Shown: piece after piece, positions 19,304 to 29,883 of the stretch
Numbering within the stretch: the stretch's first letter is position 1
How the letters are laid out: the number at the start of each line of letters is the position of its first letter
NCBI GenBank assembly: GCA_016490735.1
Contig: JAEMWC010001012.1
Span: 192,501 to 256,500, forward strand
Direction of reading: 5' to 3'
Length of the DNA stretch: 64,000 bases
DNA from: Pachyseris speciosa
Taxonomy: Eukaryota > Cnidaria > Anthozoa > Scleractinia > Pachyseridae
Notes under the pieces: generated by a model
What the model saw: only the letters and a program-made list of their open reading frames with translations
The model's database searches: none
Told to the model about the DNA's origin: nothing
Made by a program: the position numbers and the translations under genes

Positions 19304-22300
19304 ACGAACTGAGGTTTGAGGGTCGAGTTGTCCTTGTTACTGGTGCGGGTGGAGGGTTAGGGAGAGAATATGCGCTTGCCTTTGCTTCCAAAGGGGCTTC
19401 TGTTGTGGTGAATGACCTCGGTGGAGATAAGAAAGGTGGAGGAAAAAACACCGCTCCAGCTGACAAAGTTGTGGAAGAAATTCGTTCGCGCGGAGGAAAG
19501 GCGGTCGCGGACTATAACTCGGTCGAGGATGGTGAGAAAGTGGTCCAAACTGCTCTAGATGCATTTGGCCGAATCGATGTTGTCATTAACAACGCCGGGA
19601 TAGTGCGTGATCGGTCATTTGGCCGCACAAGCGAGCTTGACTGGGACCTGGTTCATCGCGTTCACCTTCGTGGGGCGTTTAAAGTGACCCAGGCTGCTTG
19701 GCCGCACATGAGGAAACAGAAGTACGGAAAGATTATCATGACTTCGTCGACCTCAGGAATTTTCGGGAATTTCGGCCAAGCTAACTACAGCGCGGCAAAA
19801 CTAGGCCTTGTTGGGCTTAGCAACACGTTATCTATTGAAGGTCGAAAGTACAATATCCATTGCAATTCTATTGCTCCCATTGCAGCAACAAGATTGTCTC
19901 ACGACATATTCTCACCCGATCTTGCAGAGGCAACGAAGCCTGAATATGTTGCCCCTTATGTCGTTTACCTTTGTCATGAAAGCTGTCCGGAGACTGGCGG
20001 GTTATTCCTGATTGCGGGGGGATGGGCTGCACAGTTAAGGTGGCAGGAAGCTGCAGGGGTGGTGCTGTTTGGAAAGGGTGGTTGGGTACCATCTCTGGAA
20101 ATGGTACGAGACAACTGGGGTAAGGTAACTGACTGGTCAGGCCCTGTAAAACCAAAGAATAAAGGTGCTTTGGAAATGGCGTCGCTTCTAGAGAAGCTTG
20201 AACAAGCCAAATCAGCGATAGTGTCAGCAGAAAGTGCAGAAACCTTGAGTGTTGAAGAAAAAGTCAGACAGCTGAAGCTTCCAGCGTCTCAGTTCACATA
20301 CGAGTTTAAGGATGTGATCCTGTACGCAATGGGGGTTGGGGTTAAGTTTCAGGAGGATTTCTCTCATCTAAAATTTGCCTATGAAAGAGATGACGACTTC
20401 AGTGTTTTGCCTACATATGGAGTCATTCTAGCTCAGGTATGAAACTTGAGTGATATCCATTTAAAACATTTGACTTCTCCTTACATTACTAATAATGCAC
20501 ACTTAAATGTTAACCATGCACAGTTTAAGGTACAGAGTGGATTCTGCCCGATTACACCTTTACTTCCAATATTTTATCTCGTCAACCAGCTTTTTGTGTC
20601 TGCTTAGGGTTTCATTACACAGCATACAGGGGAAGGTGTCTGCCTTACAGGAGGCCTTCCAAGGGGTGGTCTGGTGTGGCTTTGTCGCTCATTTACGATT
20701 CTGTCTCTCGCTTGTTTCATTAGGGACAAATGTCACCTTCGCAAAGAAAACAAAGAGGAATGGAAAGTAAATTGTCCCGGCAGTGTCGCAAACTCTCATG
20801 CTTTTAATGCCAATTTCTGTCGGTTGTCAGTGTTTTGTAAAAACAGACTGTTGCCTGTTTTTAAAGCCATGTCGCTTGTCACTTCTACCCCTTGGAAGGC
20901 CTCTTGCAGAGGTGTCCACATTGGAGGAGTTCACTGTACTTTCCTTTTAACATTTGTCTTCCCCTTAAGGTTTCCAATAACTTTTGTTGTTGTTGTTGTT
21001 GTTTTATTGCACATGTCATCAGCTTCCCAGGGGGGTCAACCCCTGAGCTAACCAAGGGGATTGTAAAGTCAGTCAAGAAAACTTGAGGAAATTCCTTGCA
21101 ATTCAAAGTCCCCTGGGTGAGGTGTCTTTCAACAGGAAATCCCCCTGACATCCTTTACAAAACTTGTGAATTGCCACACTCCCTAATCCTTGATCATAAA
21201 ACAATGTTGAGATTTTCCTCTGCGCCCATGGCAAAGAATGCCATCCACCTCGTTGTATTCCCCCACATATCTCCCTGGTTCCAAGCCTGGGCTAATGATA
21301 GTTTTTCACAATAAATTTAACTAGAGTTGGAAAGTGTAGAGAACTTCATATTCAACTAGCCAATCAAGACTGAGAATGTTGGCTTTAGTGAGTCATAGGT
21401 GTTAATGTGAAACTTGACAACTCTGCTTCATCATTCTCTTGAGTTAATTTTGATTTTCCAGAAATGCAAGTCACCAGAAAAATTTCAGAAGTTGTCTAAT
21501 TAAAGTCAAAACATGGCCATCATCAACTGCACAGATTTAACATTTAAATAATCTTCTTTGGCTAATTGTTGATTTTCTTCTATTCTTTGCAGCATGCCGC
21601 TATGGGTTCTGTTGTTGGTATAGCAGCAGAGGCAGCTGGCATTCCATTGGACCCCACTAAGGTAGCTTAGTGTCAAAGGCACAATATAAAGGGGAATGAA
21701 AGAACTTCACTTTCCACAATATCAAATTACTTGGGCCATAGGCCATGCGTCAAGGAATGAGCTCAGTTTTCTAGTGATTTTCTTTCTCTTTTGGTGTTAC
21801 AAAATCCAGCCCATAAATCCTCTTGCATTTGTGAGTTCACTGTTCTTTAGTCTTACAGAAACAAATCCTCCTCATCAGTGAAAGTGAGATTCAAACTCAC
21901 AGCCTCACACACGACCTTTGGATCAGATGTGTCAGCCCTCTAACCAACTTAGCTACAAGGTCATTCAAGGGCTTTTGCTAATGGTCTTATCACTTTTGTT
22001 GATGGTCTTATCGCCAAACGATAAAGAAGTAGCTTCCTCTAAAAACATACCCAATTCAAGACTAGAGTGCACAAACCATCCCCTATTTTAGACCAAAATG
22101 GTCAAAATCGATCCCCTATTTCAGACCAAAACGGCTGGAAAACCATATCCTTTGGGGCCGCACACAACTATATAGCCCATATCAGTGTCCCAGATATGAG
22201 GGGGGTCTGTGGTCAAAAACCCTACAAGGTCAACTACATGACCTGATGAATTAATAGAAAATTTATAATGGTTTGGTGGGAACACTGGAAATTTGACCCG

Positions 22301-25300
22301 ATGGAATTCCTTGTTGACACCCTGCCTTAAAATCTTATCTGGAACCCTGCCATGTAAGAAGGGAGTATCCCCAAAGGAGTGGCTCACACCAGTTTCCAGC
22401 ACTTTTATTTTGATGGCTCATTGCTACCAAACTTTATAAGGTATTACCATGATCATAGTGGTATCAAAGAAATGCCCAATCATCTGTGAACAAGTTATGA
22501 CACTTTTTTCTAAAAATAGGTTACCATAGCAACACTTAAGCCTGTTAGAAACACCCCTGATTTTAGCTTTAAGTGACAATAACTCAGAAACAAGCTCAGT
22601 GACGCCCAGTTTTTATTGTCAGGAAATTTGCATAGTTAAAAATTATTTGTGAGAGCAGATTCAGAGCCACCTTAGCAAATTTCTTAAACTCTGCAAAATG
22701 TTGGGTCTTGACAATTGCTTATTACTTTTCAACAATAAAAAGTGGGGGTCACTGAGCTCATTTTTGAGTTATTCTTGCTTAAAGCTAAACTTAAGGGTGT
22801 TTTAAACAGGTTATAATGTTGCTCTGGTAAGCAACTGAGTGGGAAAAATTATCATAACTTGTTCACCAATGATTAAGCATTTGTTTGATACCACTATAAA
22901 GGTAACAACTGGTAAAGATTGCTAGTGATTTTCAATCAAGGTACAAGAGCTGGAAAGGGTTAGAAACTGGTGTGAGCCACCTTAAAATATTTAGACATTT
23001 TAATGAAAGAATGGTTAAGGTTTTAAAACATTCCCTGAAAATTTCCAATGTTATTTCAAATTTAGCTACTTATTTCTCTAGTCTCTTCATGGTGAACAGT
23101 ACCTAGAGCTTTACAAACCCCTCCCAACATCAGGCACTGTAACAAACATAACAGAAGTCGCCGATGTCCTTGACAAAGGAAAAGGAGCCTTGATCCTCAT
23201 CAATGTCACCACTAATGATGACAAGGGAGAAGCCCTCTGCTTCAATCAGTTTTCATTCTATATTGGAGGTGCTGGAGGGTTTGGAGGAAAACGAAGTTCA
23301 GATGCTGCTAAACCACTTGTTGATACACCCAGTCGTGCACCTGATGCTAGTATCCAGGAGACAACGAGCTGTTGTCAAGCATTGCTCTATCGGCTCAGTG
23401 GCGATTATAACCCCATTCATATTGATCCTGATTTTTCCCAGATGGGAGGTAAGATAACATATTATAATTGGCATAATTTGGCACTTTGTTCAGTATGAGT
23501 ACAATACTGGACCACCAAAATGATGTTATCCAGGGGTGGATACAGGAATTTTTTTATAGCCACTAATCTACTTTTTGAATCTCTTTAAGGTGGCCAATTC
23601 AACATATCAACTTGATCAATAAAATTCTAAGGAAAAGGCCTCAAATTGCCATCAAGCCCCCACCTCCCACGCCCTGTGGGGGGAGGGGGGTACTAGTAAA
23701 ATTAGTACGGGTAGGCTCTGCCCCGAGGCCCGACCCCTTACCCTTTTATATACCATTTTTGACAGAAAAGGTACCCCTTTCATATACCTTCCATTGACAA
23801 ATGGAACCCCTTTCGTATACCTAAAACAGGAAGTCTTCTTGTCATTTTCATGTAGTATTCAATAAATCAAAACAGATTAGTCGTAATATATGTGTGTTTG
23901 AAATATTTTATTGAAAGGCTCTTTTAAATACCAAAATGACAGATTCCCCTACCCTTTGATATACTTCGACTCATGAAATCCCTACCCTTTCATACTTGAA
24001 GCATGAAAAAGGTACCCTTTCAGGTGGAGCCTCCCTGTATAGGTCCTCCCCGGGCTGTCAAACTAATTTTGTCAAGTGATTTCCTTACATTCTTTTGACT
24101 TTAGAAGCAAGGGTAATGAGCTATTATCTGCTTCAGCAAATTTAATTACCTTGTATTTTTTCCTGGCAAACTGGGTCCATAGAAGGGGTTCTGCTGGATT
24201 ACCTAGTACTAAAAGTGGAGTCAAATTTTAGATGGCATTTATCTTTCCACTGAATTATAGTTGAAGAAGTCTGTTTAATCCATAACAATTAAGGCAACAC
24301 TTTGAGTTGTAAAGATGTGAGTGATCATCGCAGTCAGTCATCAGGTGGTGAAAATACAGGGGTCAGACCCATGACCTCTGTGATACTGGTGCAGTGCTCT
24401 GCCAACTGAGCTAACAGGCCAACTGGGAGCTGGTCATTTTGTTGGTTTGTAATAAACCTGTGAGTGATGATTGTGAATATATGAAATTCATATATTTGAA
24501 CTGCAGATGAAGGAAAGAAGATGTGAATGGTCATCACAGTTATGAACACTACTTAAGCAGTAGTGAAAATAAAGCCTAAACAAATTCAGGCTTTTATGAG
24601 AGTCGAACCCATTACCTCTACAATACTTGTGTTGCAGAGGTCTTGGGTCATTCTCACTTTGAATTGTACTCAATCATCCAAGTTTGTAACTTGTGTTTCA
24701 AATCTTATTGTCGCAGGATTTTCCACCCCAATCCTCCATGGTCTGTGCTCATTTGGCTTTGCTGCACATCATGTCCTCAGGCAGTATGCTAACAATGATG
24801 TGACCAAGTTCAAAGCCATCAAGACAAGGTTTTCTAAGCCAGTTTATCCTGGTCAAACAATTCAGACAGATATGTGGAGGGATGGCAACAGAATTTCTTT
24901 TCAGTGTAAAGTGGTTGAAAATGGTCAGATAGTGCTGTCTGGGGGCTATGTTGACTTGAAGGACATTACAGATGCCAAGAAAACAATCCCAGTAAGTATT
25001 TCTTGTTGTTATTGTACCTGAGTTGAATTGTAATCTGGTAATAACTGGGATGCCAGACAACATATGGCCAGGAGGGCTTAAACCAATTTCTCCAAGAATC
25101 CCAGCATGAAAGCAACTCAAAGTATTACTTCTCAATGCCCCCCCCCCCCACCCCAACCCCCAGCCCTCACACCATCCCACCACACACACACATGCACATA
25201 TACAGTATACCCTTCCCACCCACGGATGGGATGCCATTTGGTCACAGCACACCAAGCATAAAGTGACTAGGAGTATTCTTTGTTGGGATCAAAATGTCAT

Positions 25301-26070
25301 TGAAAAGCGGGATTACACTCAAATTTTTCTTAATCATAATTTTATTAATGTTAATCAAAAGGGACCAGGGACTTGGACTCAGCATCATATGTGAGTTGAG
25401 TATGTTGTTGGCTTTCTACTCTGCTCTGAGAGGTTTTTCTCCGGGTACTCCAGTTTTCCCCTCTCCTCAAAAACCAACATTTCGAAATTCCAATTCGATC
25501 TGGAATTTTGAGGGCCACAGGTTTGTCAGTCATAGACTGTTAAGTGACACCCTCATTAAACAAAGTTATTTATTTATTGTTTATTTATTATTTATTTAAG
25601 TTTAATAAGCAAGTGTGCTATTATTTACAAATTTTTAATTTGCATTCAGAAAAGAGATAACATTCTGATTTTTGTTGCAACAGGATGTGAATGCATTGGT
25701 ATCACTACCCGGCAAATCAGGTCTAAAGAGCGAAGCTTTGTTCAGAGAAATTGGCAAACGAGTTTCAGATCAGCCTGACCTTGTAAAGAAGGTCAAGGGC
25801 ATCTTTGAGTGGAACGTGACTAAAGGGGGGAAAACCGCTGGCAAGTGGATCGTGGACCTCAGAAATGGGTGTGGCTCTGTGACCATGGGTCCGTGCAAGC
25901 AAGGAAAGCCTGACTGCAGTATCACTGTAGAGGATGACGATTTGGTTGCCATCGCAACAGGAAAAACAGACCCGCAGCAGTTATTCATGAAAGGGAAGCT
26001 GAAAGTAAAGGGAAATTTGATGCTCACTCCAAAGTTGAATCAGCTTTTCAAGGACCGTGCCAAGATGTAG
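19297..26070 (+). CDS. HSD17B4: Peroxisomal multifunctional enzyme type 2 (17-beta-HSD4 / D-bifunctional protein)
   Basis: Five exons: 19297-20436, 21593-21661, 23082-23448, 24717-24991 and 25684-26070. All joins are GT-AG and in phase, giving 745 residues, close to the 736-residue human protein. Exon 1 encodes the (3R)-hydroxyacyl-CoA dehydrogenase: NAD site TGAGGGLG (15-22), NNAG (98-101) and catalytic Ser151, Tyr164, Lys168 (YSAAK). Exons 2-4 encode the MaoC-type 2-enoyl-CoA hydratase 2, with [13 protein letters not shown] carrying the catalytic Asp and His. Exon 5 encodes an SCP-2-like lipid-binding domain and ends AKM, a PTS1-like peroxisomal signal (AKL in human). It performs the second and third steps of peroxisomal beta-oxidation of very-long and branched-chain acyl-CoAs. 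Unusually, the whole dehydrogenase domain is one 1140-bp exon. I chose ATG 19297 because [10 protein letters not shown] aligns with the family start. No AATAAA is evident downstream. Confidence 0.95.
20651..20903. repeat. Inverted repeat in HSD17B4 intron 1
   Basis: GAGGCCTTCCAAGGGGT (20651-20667) and ACCCCTTGGAAGGCCTC (20887-20903) are perfect inverted arms about 220 bp apart, the ends of a small MITE-like unit. A GTT microsatellite follows at about 20984-21005. Confidence 0.5.
21868..21965 (-). mobile_element. tRNA-like sequence (SINE head or pseudo-tRNA)
   Basis: The minus strand reads TGTAGCTAAGTTGGTTAGAG (A-box-like) and, about 50 nt later, GAGTTTGAATCTC (B-box-like). The ends do not pair as an acceptor stem, so this is a tRNA-derived repeat and not a tRNA gene. 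Confidence 0.45.
22060..22375. repeat. Dispersed repeat in HSD17B4 intron 2
   Basis: Related in part to 43345-43495. Both have a CCCTACA(A/G)GGTCA block, GGAAATTTGACCC-like text, TTGTTGACACCCT and TTATCTGGAACCCTG. Class unknown. Confidence 0.55.
22378..22981. mobile_element. Long inverted-repeat element in HSD17B4 intron 2
   Basis: The ends GTGGCTCACACCAGTTTC and GAAACTGGTGTGAGCCAC are perfect inverted repeats. The arms continue for about 250 bp each (for example TAGTGGTATCAAAGAAATGC and GCATTTGTTTGATACCACTA, and TGAGCTCAGTGACCCCCA-like blocks), so nearly all 600 bp can fold. The 23082 splice acceptor lies 100 bp to the right. No transposase is present. Confidence 0.7.
23640..24060. repeat. 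Low-complexity dispersed repeat with iterated TACCC(C)TTTCATATACC
   Basis: HSD17B4 intron 3 carries repeated blocks of the form (GG)TACCCTTT.ATATAC. on both sides of an AT-rich middle. This resembles a decayed transposable element of unknown class. Confidence 0.4.
24313..24640 (-). mobile_element. Two tandem tRNA-derived SINE copies upstream of HSD17B4 exon 4
   Basis: On the minus strand one head reads GTTAGCTCAGTTGGCAGAGC...GTCATGGGTCTGACCC. A second, farther right, reads GTAATGGGTTCGACTCTC. Both are followed by related bodies with GTGATGA(T/C)CA(T/C)TCACATC. The exon 4 acceptor is only about 75 bp beyond the second head. Confidence 0.65.
25365..25545 (+). mobile_element. SINE body fragment (family shared with 60870-61095)
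   Basis: Contains CATATGTGAGTTGAGT, TGAGAGGTTTTTCTCCGGGT and ACTCCAGTTTTCCCCTCTCC, matching in the opposite orientation the repeat in the myosin intron. The tRNA-like head is missing or truncated. Confidence 0.6.
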
Positions 26071-26636
26071 GTGGTAAATGAGAGATCACTCGGACCTGCC
26101 ATTCACACTGTGTTTGACATGGTGTTTAGTTAACTTCATTTAGTAGTAGAGTCATCACTCACATCCATAAAAATCGTGTTGGAGATGTATTAATTCCTGC
26201 TACGGAGAAAGGTTCAAAGAACTGTATTGTTGTTTTCAGATTTGCTTGAATTTTTAAATTTGTAATAATTTATTGCAGGAACCATTGTCGGTAAATCAAC
26301 TTGGGGGTACTTACACAATTACTACAATGAGACTAATAAGAAAGTCTCAACACTTTTCATAACCAAAACAGTCACTATGATTTTTGTTTCTAAGTTCAGT
26401 CGGCTATTTTTTTTTAATGATGAAATTAAAGGTATTAGCGAGGGCAGAAACACTGATTTGTGGATTTCTTTTGCTGAGGGGTGGGTAACATTATCCACAA
26501 AATATCATTCTCTATAAACCAGGGGAAAATGTACTCGCAATAAGGCACTTGGTAACAGTTTGATAATCCCCTTAGTTCGACGTACCACTGGCAATTAGTC
26601 CTTACAGTATCTCTCCAGTGGGGGCACGAGTTCAAA

Positions 26637-26778
26637 CAGCCCACTTGATATCCTCCCTTGCAGACATCCTTTTGGTTCGTCACGCAATCGCTCCACCCCA
26701 AAGTTGGGGGGGGGAGCAATTGCGTGACGGAGCCAAAAAGGTCTGAGTTGTATGTGTAGGAGGCTATCAAGTGGGTTG
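26637..26778. repeat. Hairpin repeat downstream of HSD17B4
   Basis: CAGCCCACTTGATATCCTCC pairs with a right arm ending GGAGGCTATCAAGTGGGTTG, and CGTCACGCAATCGCTCC pairs with GGAGCAATTGCGTGACG. The loop is G-rich. MITE-like. Confidence 0.6.
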
Positions 26779-27789
26779 TTTGTTTCCCAAACCAACTGCG
26801 TGGCATTTTCCGGGATACTGGCCAGCTTCGACGGCCACCCAACCCAGATGTGTCAAGTAGACCCGGCCACAACACAGGGATCAACGTTCCCTCCTCTTTG
26901 CGAACGCTTTGTGCCGGGAAACAAAGCGAATGGTTGAACGTCACTGCCCACTATAATGCTCATTGCATATCTATCTTTACGGACGGAGGAATTCCCGATT
27001 CTTGTTATCTACGTATCTTACAGGATTTAGTGTCTGTTAAAGCTTACTAAGTGTACGTTTTTCTATTATTTAAGCTCTGTTATAAGCTATTAACTTTGAG
27101 GGCTGGGGACAGTAGCCTTAAATTTACAAAAAAAAAAGCTGACATGCGCGTACGACGTTTGAAGGCGTTCCTCAGTTAATGTTGGATGTTTGCTAAAAAT
27201 TCAGTTGGACTAATGTGGGTGCTGTTAAACGTTTTCTTCTTTCCAATCGTGGACTCGTTTGCATGGCGTTTTTTAGAGACAATTCGATTTGGTTAGAGAA
27301 CTGCAAAGGTCAAGTCATGGGTAATTTTCTGTCTTTGGGCTAAACTTGCAGGACCCGCGGAGCAGTTTTTAAAGTGGGAGGGGGGGGCCGCTCCCGCGTT
27401 TTCAAGTGAGGGGAGAGGACTAACGGTCTAAAAATAATTAAAACGCATATAATTCCGTTTAATTCAGTAAGCTTTGACCAGCAGTTAACACATTTTATGA
27501 ACTCAAAAAATCAAGTGCTATTCTTTTATAGACTTTACAAGTCAATTCAAGCATTTAGAGAAAGGTGAAGTGACAAAATTAACTTTGTAATCACACTTAA
27601 CGTAATCTGTAAACGAGGGTAGAGTATTCATAACTTTGGTTTATTTATTCGCGTACTGTCACGAAATCGGATTCTCTGAATGTACCGAAATTCCTTTTTC
27701 GATTGTAGTTACGACCAACAAATTCATTTGCCACATCAGCAAGGCAACGTTTGTCTGTTCTGTCTTTGTGAGTGTTTACCAGGATGTTT
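26779..27789. other. Gene-free stretch between HSD17B4 and the Penelope-like fragment
   Basis: No gene, RNA or clear repeat is recognised. A G-rich segment near 27385-27420 is part of the outer inverted pair of the next feature. Confidence 0.35.
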
Positions 27790-28266
27790 AGTACTTAGAA
27801 CTTAGAACCTTTTCTTTCAGCCCTTCTTGAGCAACTGTTCAGTAGTTACTTTCACAGACAACGTAGAAAACTTTAAAAGCGCCTTATCTCTAGACGTTAC
27901 CCTAAGAAAATGGTGGAAAAGATACTCTCAGAAGTTAACTTTGCGGACAGAAAAACAGCTCTAACACAGAAAAAGAGAACGAAGAAGCTTCCACCGTTCG
28001 TGACGCAATTTCAATCATCTTTACCATGTTTGAAAAACATACTAATGGACAAATGGCATCAAATACAAGAACAACCATTATTCAGAGAGATATTCAAGGA
28101 ACCTCCCTTGATTTCTTATAGAAAAGGAAAATCGCTTCAGGGTATGCTTGTTTTACACAATGGGCACACAGCAGGTGTCGCGTTGGTCTGTCAACCCCAT
28201 TTTAATCACAAACAGAAGACTACAGTTAAGTGTATTAATTGTAAAGATCGTGTCCACCACCTTTAG
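27790..28266 (+). pseudogene. Penelope-like retroelement fragment
   Basis: The frame from 27910 to 28266 (118 codons), plus readable text just upstream in another frame, contains LPPFVTQFQSSLPCLKNIL, LFREIFKEPPLISYRKGKSL and a late Cys pair. That pattern (RT thumb and linker region, EPP.ISYRKGKSL) is one I associate with Penelope-like elements and related retroelement proteins of aquatic animals. The RT core and endonuclease are absent, so this is a remnant. G/C-rich segments at about 27355-27420 and 28340-28390 are roughly inverted and may bound the inserted unit. The assignment is from memory of the motif and needs a search. Confidence 0.5.
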
Positions 28267-28399
28267 CCAAGCACAATTATCCCGTGAAAGTACCTTTTTG
28301 GATATGTCTTCTACTTAATTTACTATTTTTCCACAAAAAGCGGGGGGGGGGGGCTGCCCCCCCCAGCCCCTCCCCCTGCGCGGTCCCTGATCGTGCATG

Positions 28400-29883
28400 A
28401 ATTGGGGTGACATGTAGACTACAGTAACAAAATCTTAATACTCAAACTGGTCTTAGAACTCCAACAGAAAGACAAAACGTGATTCTTTAAAGGATAGCAA
28501 AGTGCAATCGGTTTATAATAGTTCTTACTAGACACAAAGGCTAAAATTGTGAGTTTTACTGCACTAGTAAAGTAATTAAAGCGGCAGGATCATGGGAATT
28601 ATCCCTCATTTCGGCCAAAAATTTATTGAATTAATTTTCAGAGGCCTTTTTATTCATGAATTGCTTCTGGGTCACCAGTGAGATGAAATCAAGTAAATTG
28701 TTAAAGAAAAACAACAAATTATACCGCAGTAAGTTTTTCCAATTTCATGTACGTAAGACGCAAGAGAAGAACTTGAACCGAAACGTCGGTCCGACTTTTT
28801 TAAGTTAGCACTCATTTTTATTTTGGTTTTGCGTAACCAAAAACATGTTAAAATAGTTTTCGTGAGCTAAAATAGCCGTTTTGAAGAAAATTTGGCTATT
28901 ATTTTTCGTTTGCCACGCGAAAACGTGTCTACTTGTTAATTTAATATCAAAAGTTCGTGGCATAGCCCCTTTAACTTTTAAGGTAATTTCATATTACCTA
29001 GCAACGACTCCAGCGAAACACCCATAAACTGGTTTTACTTGATCACCTTTTTCCCAACAATAAAATTGGGTGACTAAAGCATTTAGAAAGCTTATCGTTA
29101 TCAGTAACCGCTTAATTTTGTACAACGTTTGCTAATAGTCGTCCTTGGTGGATGGATTTAATTAACAGCGTACACAACTAATTTTAAATGGAAGGATTAA
29201 AATGAAGCGCGTTTGTTTTCATCTCCTTTAGCGGAAATATTATTTTCTCGTGAAAGAACATTGGCGGTGGGCGGCGAAATGTTAGCCGCCTTTTATTTTT
29301 GACAGCATTTACTCAATAAAAGCAATTTCAGGGACTTATTTTCAGTTTTGCTCATATATTATTTACCAACCGAGCTCTATTACACCTGTTTCCTGTCTCA
29401 CCTGAATGGACCGCATTGTGATTTTATTTCATCCGCCAATTGTGGCTGGTGTGGTTAGCAACACAGTAATGTTAAGGATGCCAAAAACAATACAAGACTA
29501 GTATTGTTAACTACCAGAATGTGAAATGACGTTCGCTGTTTGTTTATAGCTGCTCAGTCTTGTCTTTTGTGCCTCAGTACTGACTTTCTCAGGAAGTTTG
29601 TTTTTCGGCTTCAATCGAGAGTAACTTAGAGATTTGCTTCGATATCGACGAAAACTTCTTGTTTCGAATTTTAACCCATGTTTATTAATTTTATTTTCCG
29701 TTAGCAACAATTTTGACTCTTTTTTACCTAAGTTTGTGCGGCTTTTATGCTTTCTTCCTCGCAGGGAACAGGAAGGTTAATTTTCAACTCACACCAAGTT
29801 AAAACTTTTAATATTTTTCGATTCTGACAAACATTAATCGGGCAAATTGAAGAGCTGGGAGTTACGGAATTCTCTGATTGAAC
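28400..29883. other. Gene-free stretch upstream of the EF-hand gene
   Basis: No coding region is recognised. The last few hundred bases before 29884 should hold the promoter of the EF-hand gene, but I see no TATA box or other defined element. Confidence 0.35.

Noticed and set aside
24749..25255. 168-codon minus-strand frame
   Set aside because: Antisense to HSD17B4 exon 4 and runs through a C-rich low-complexity stretch.
26435..26944. 169-codon minus-strand frame
   Set aside because: Spans a hairpin repeat; no family motif and no splice-supported continuation.
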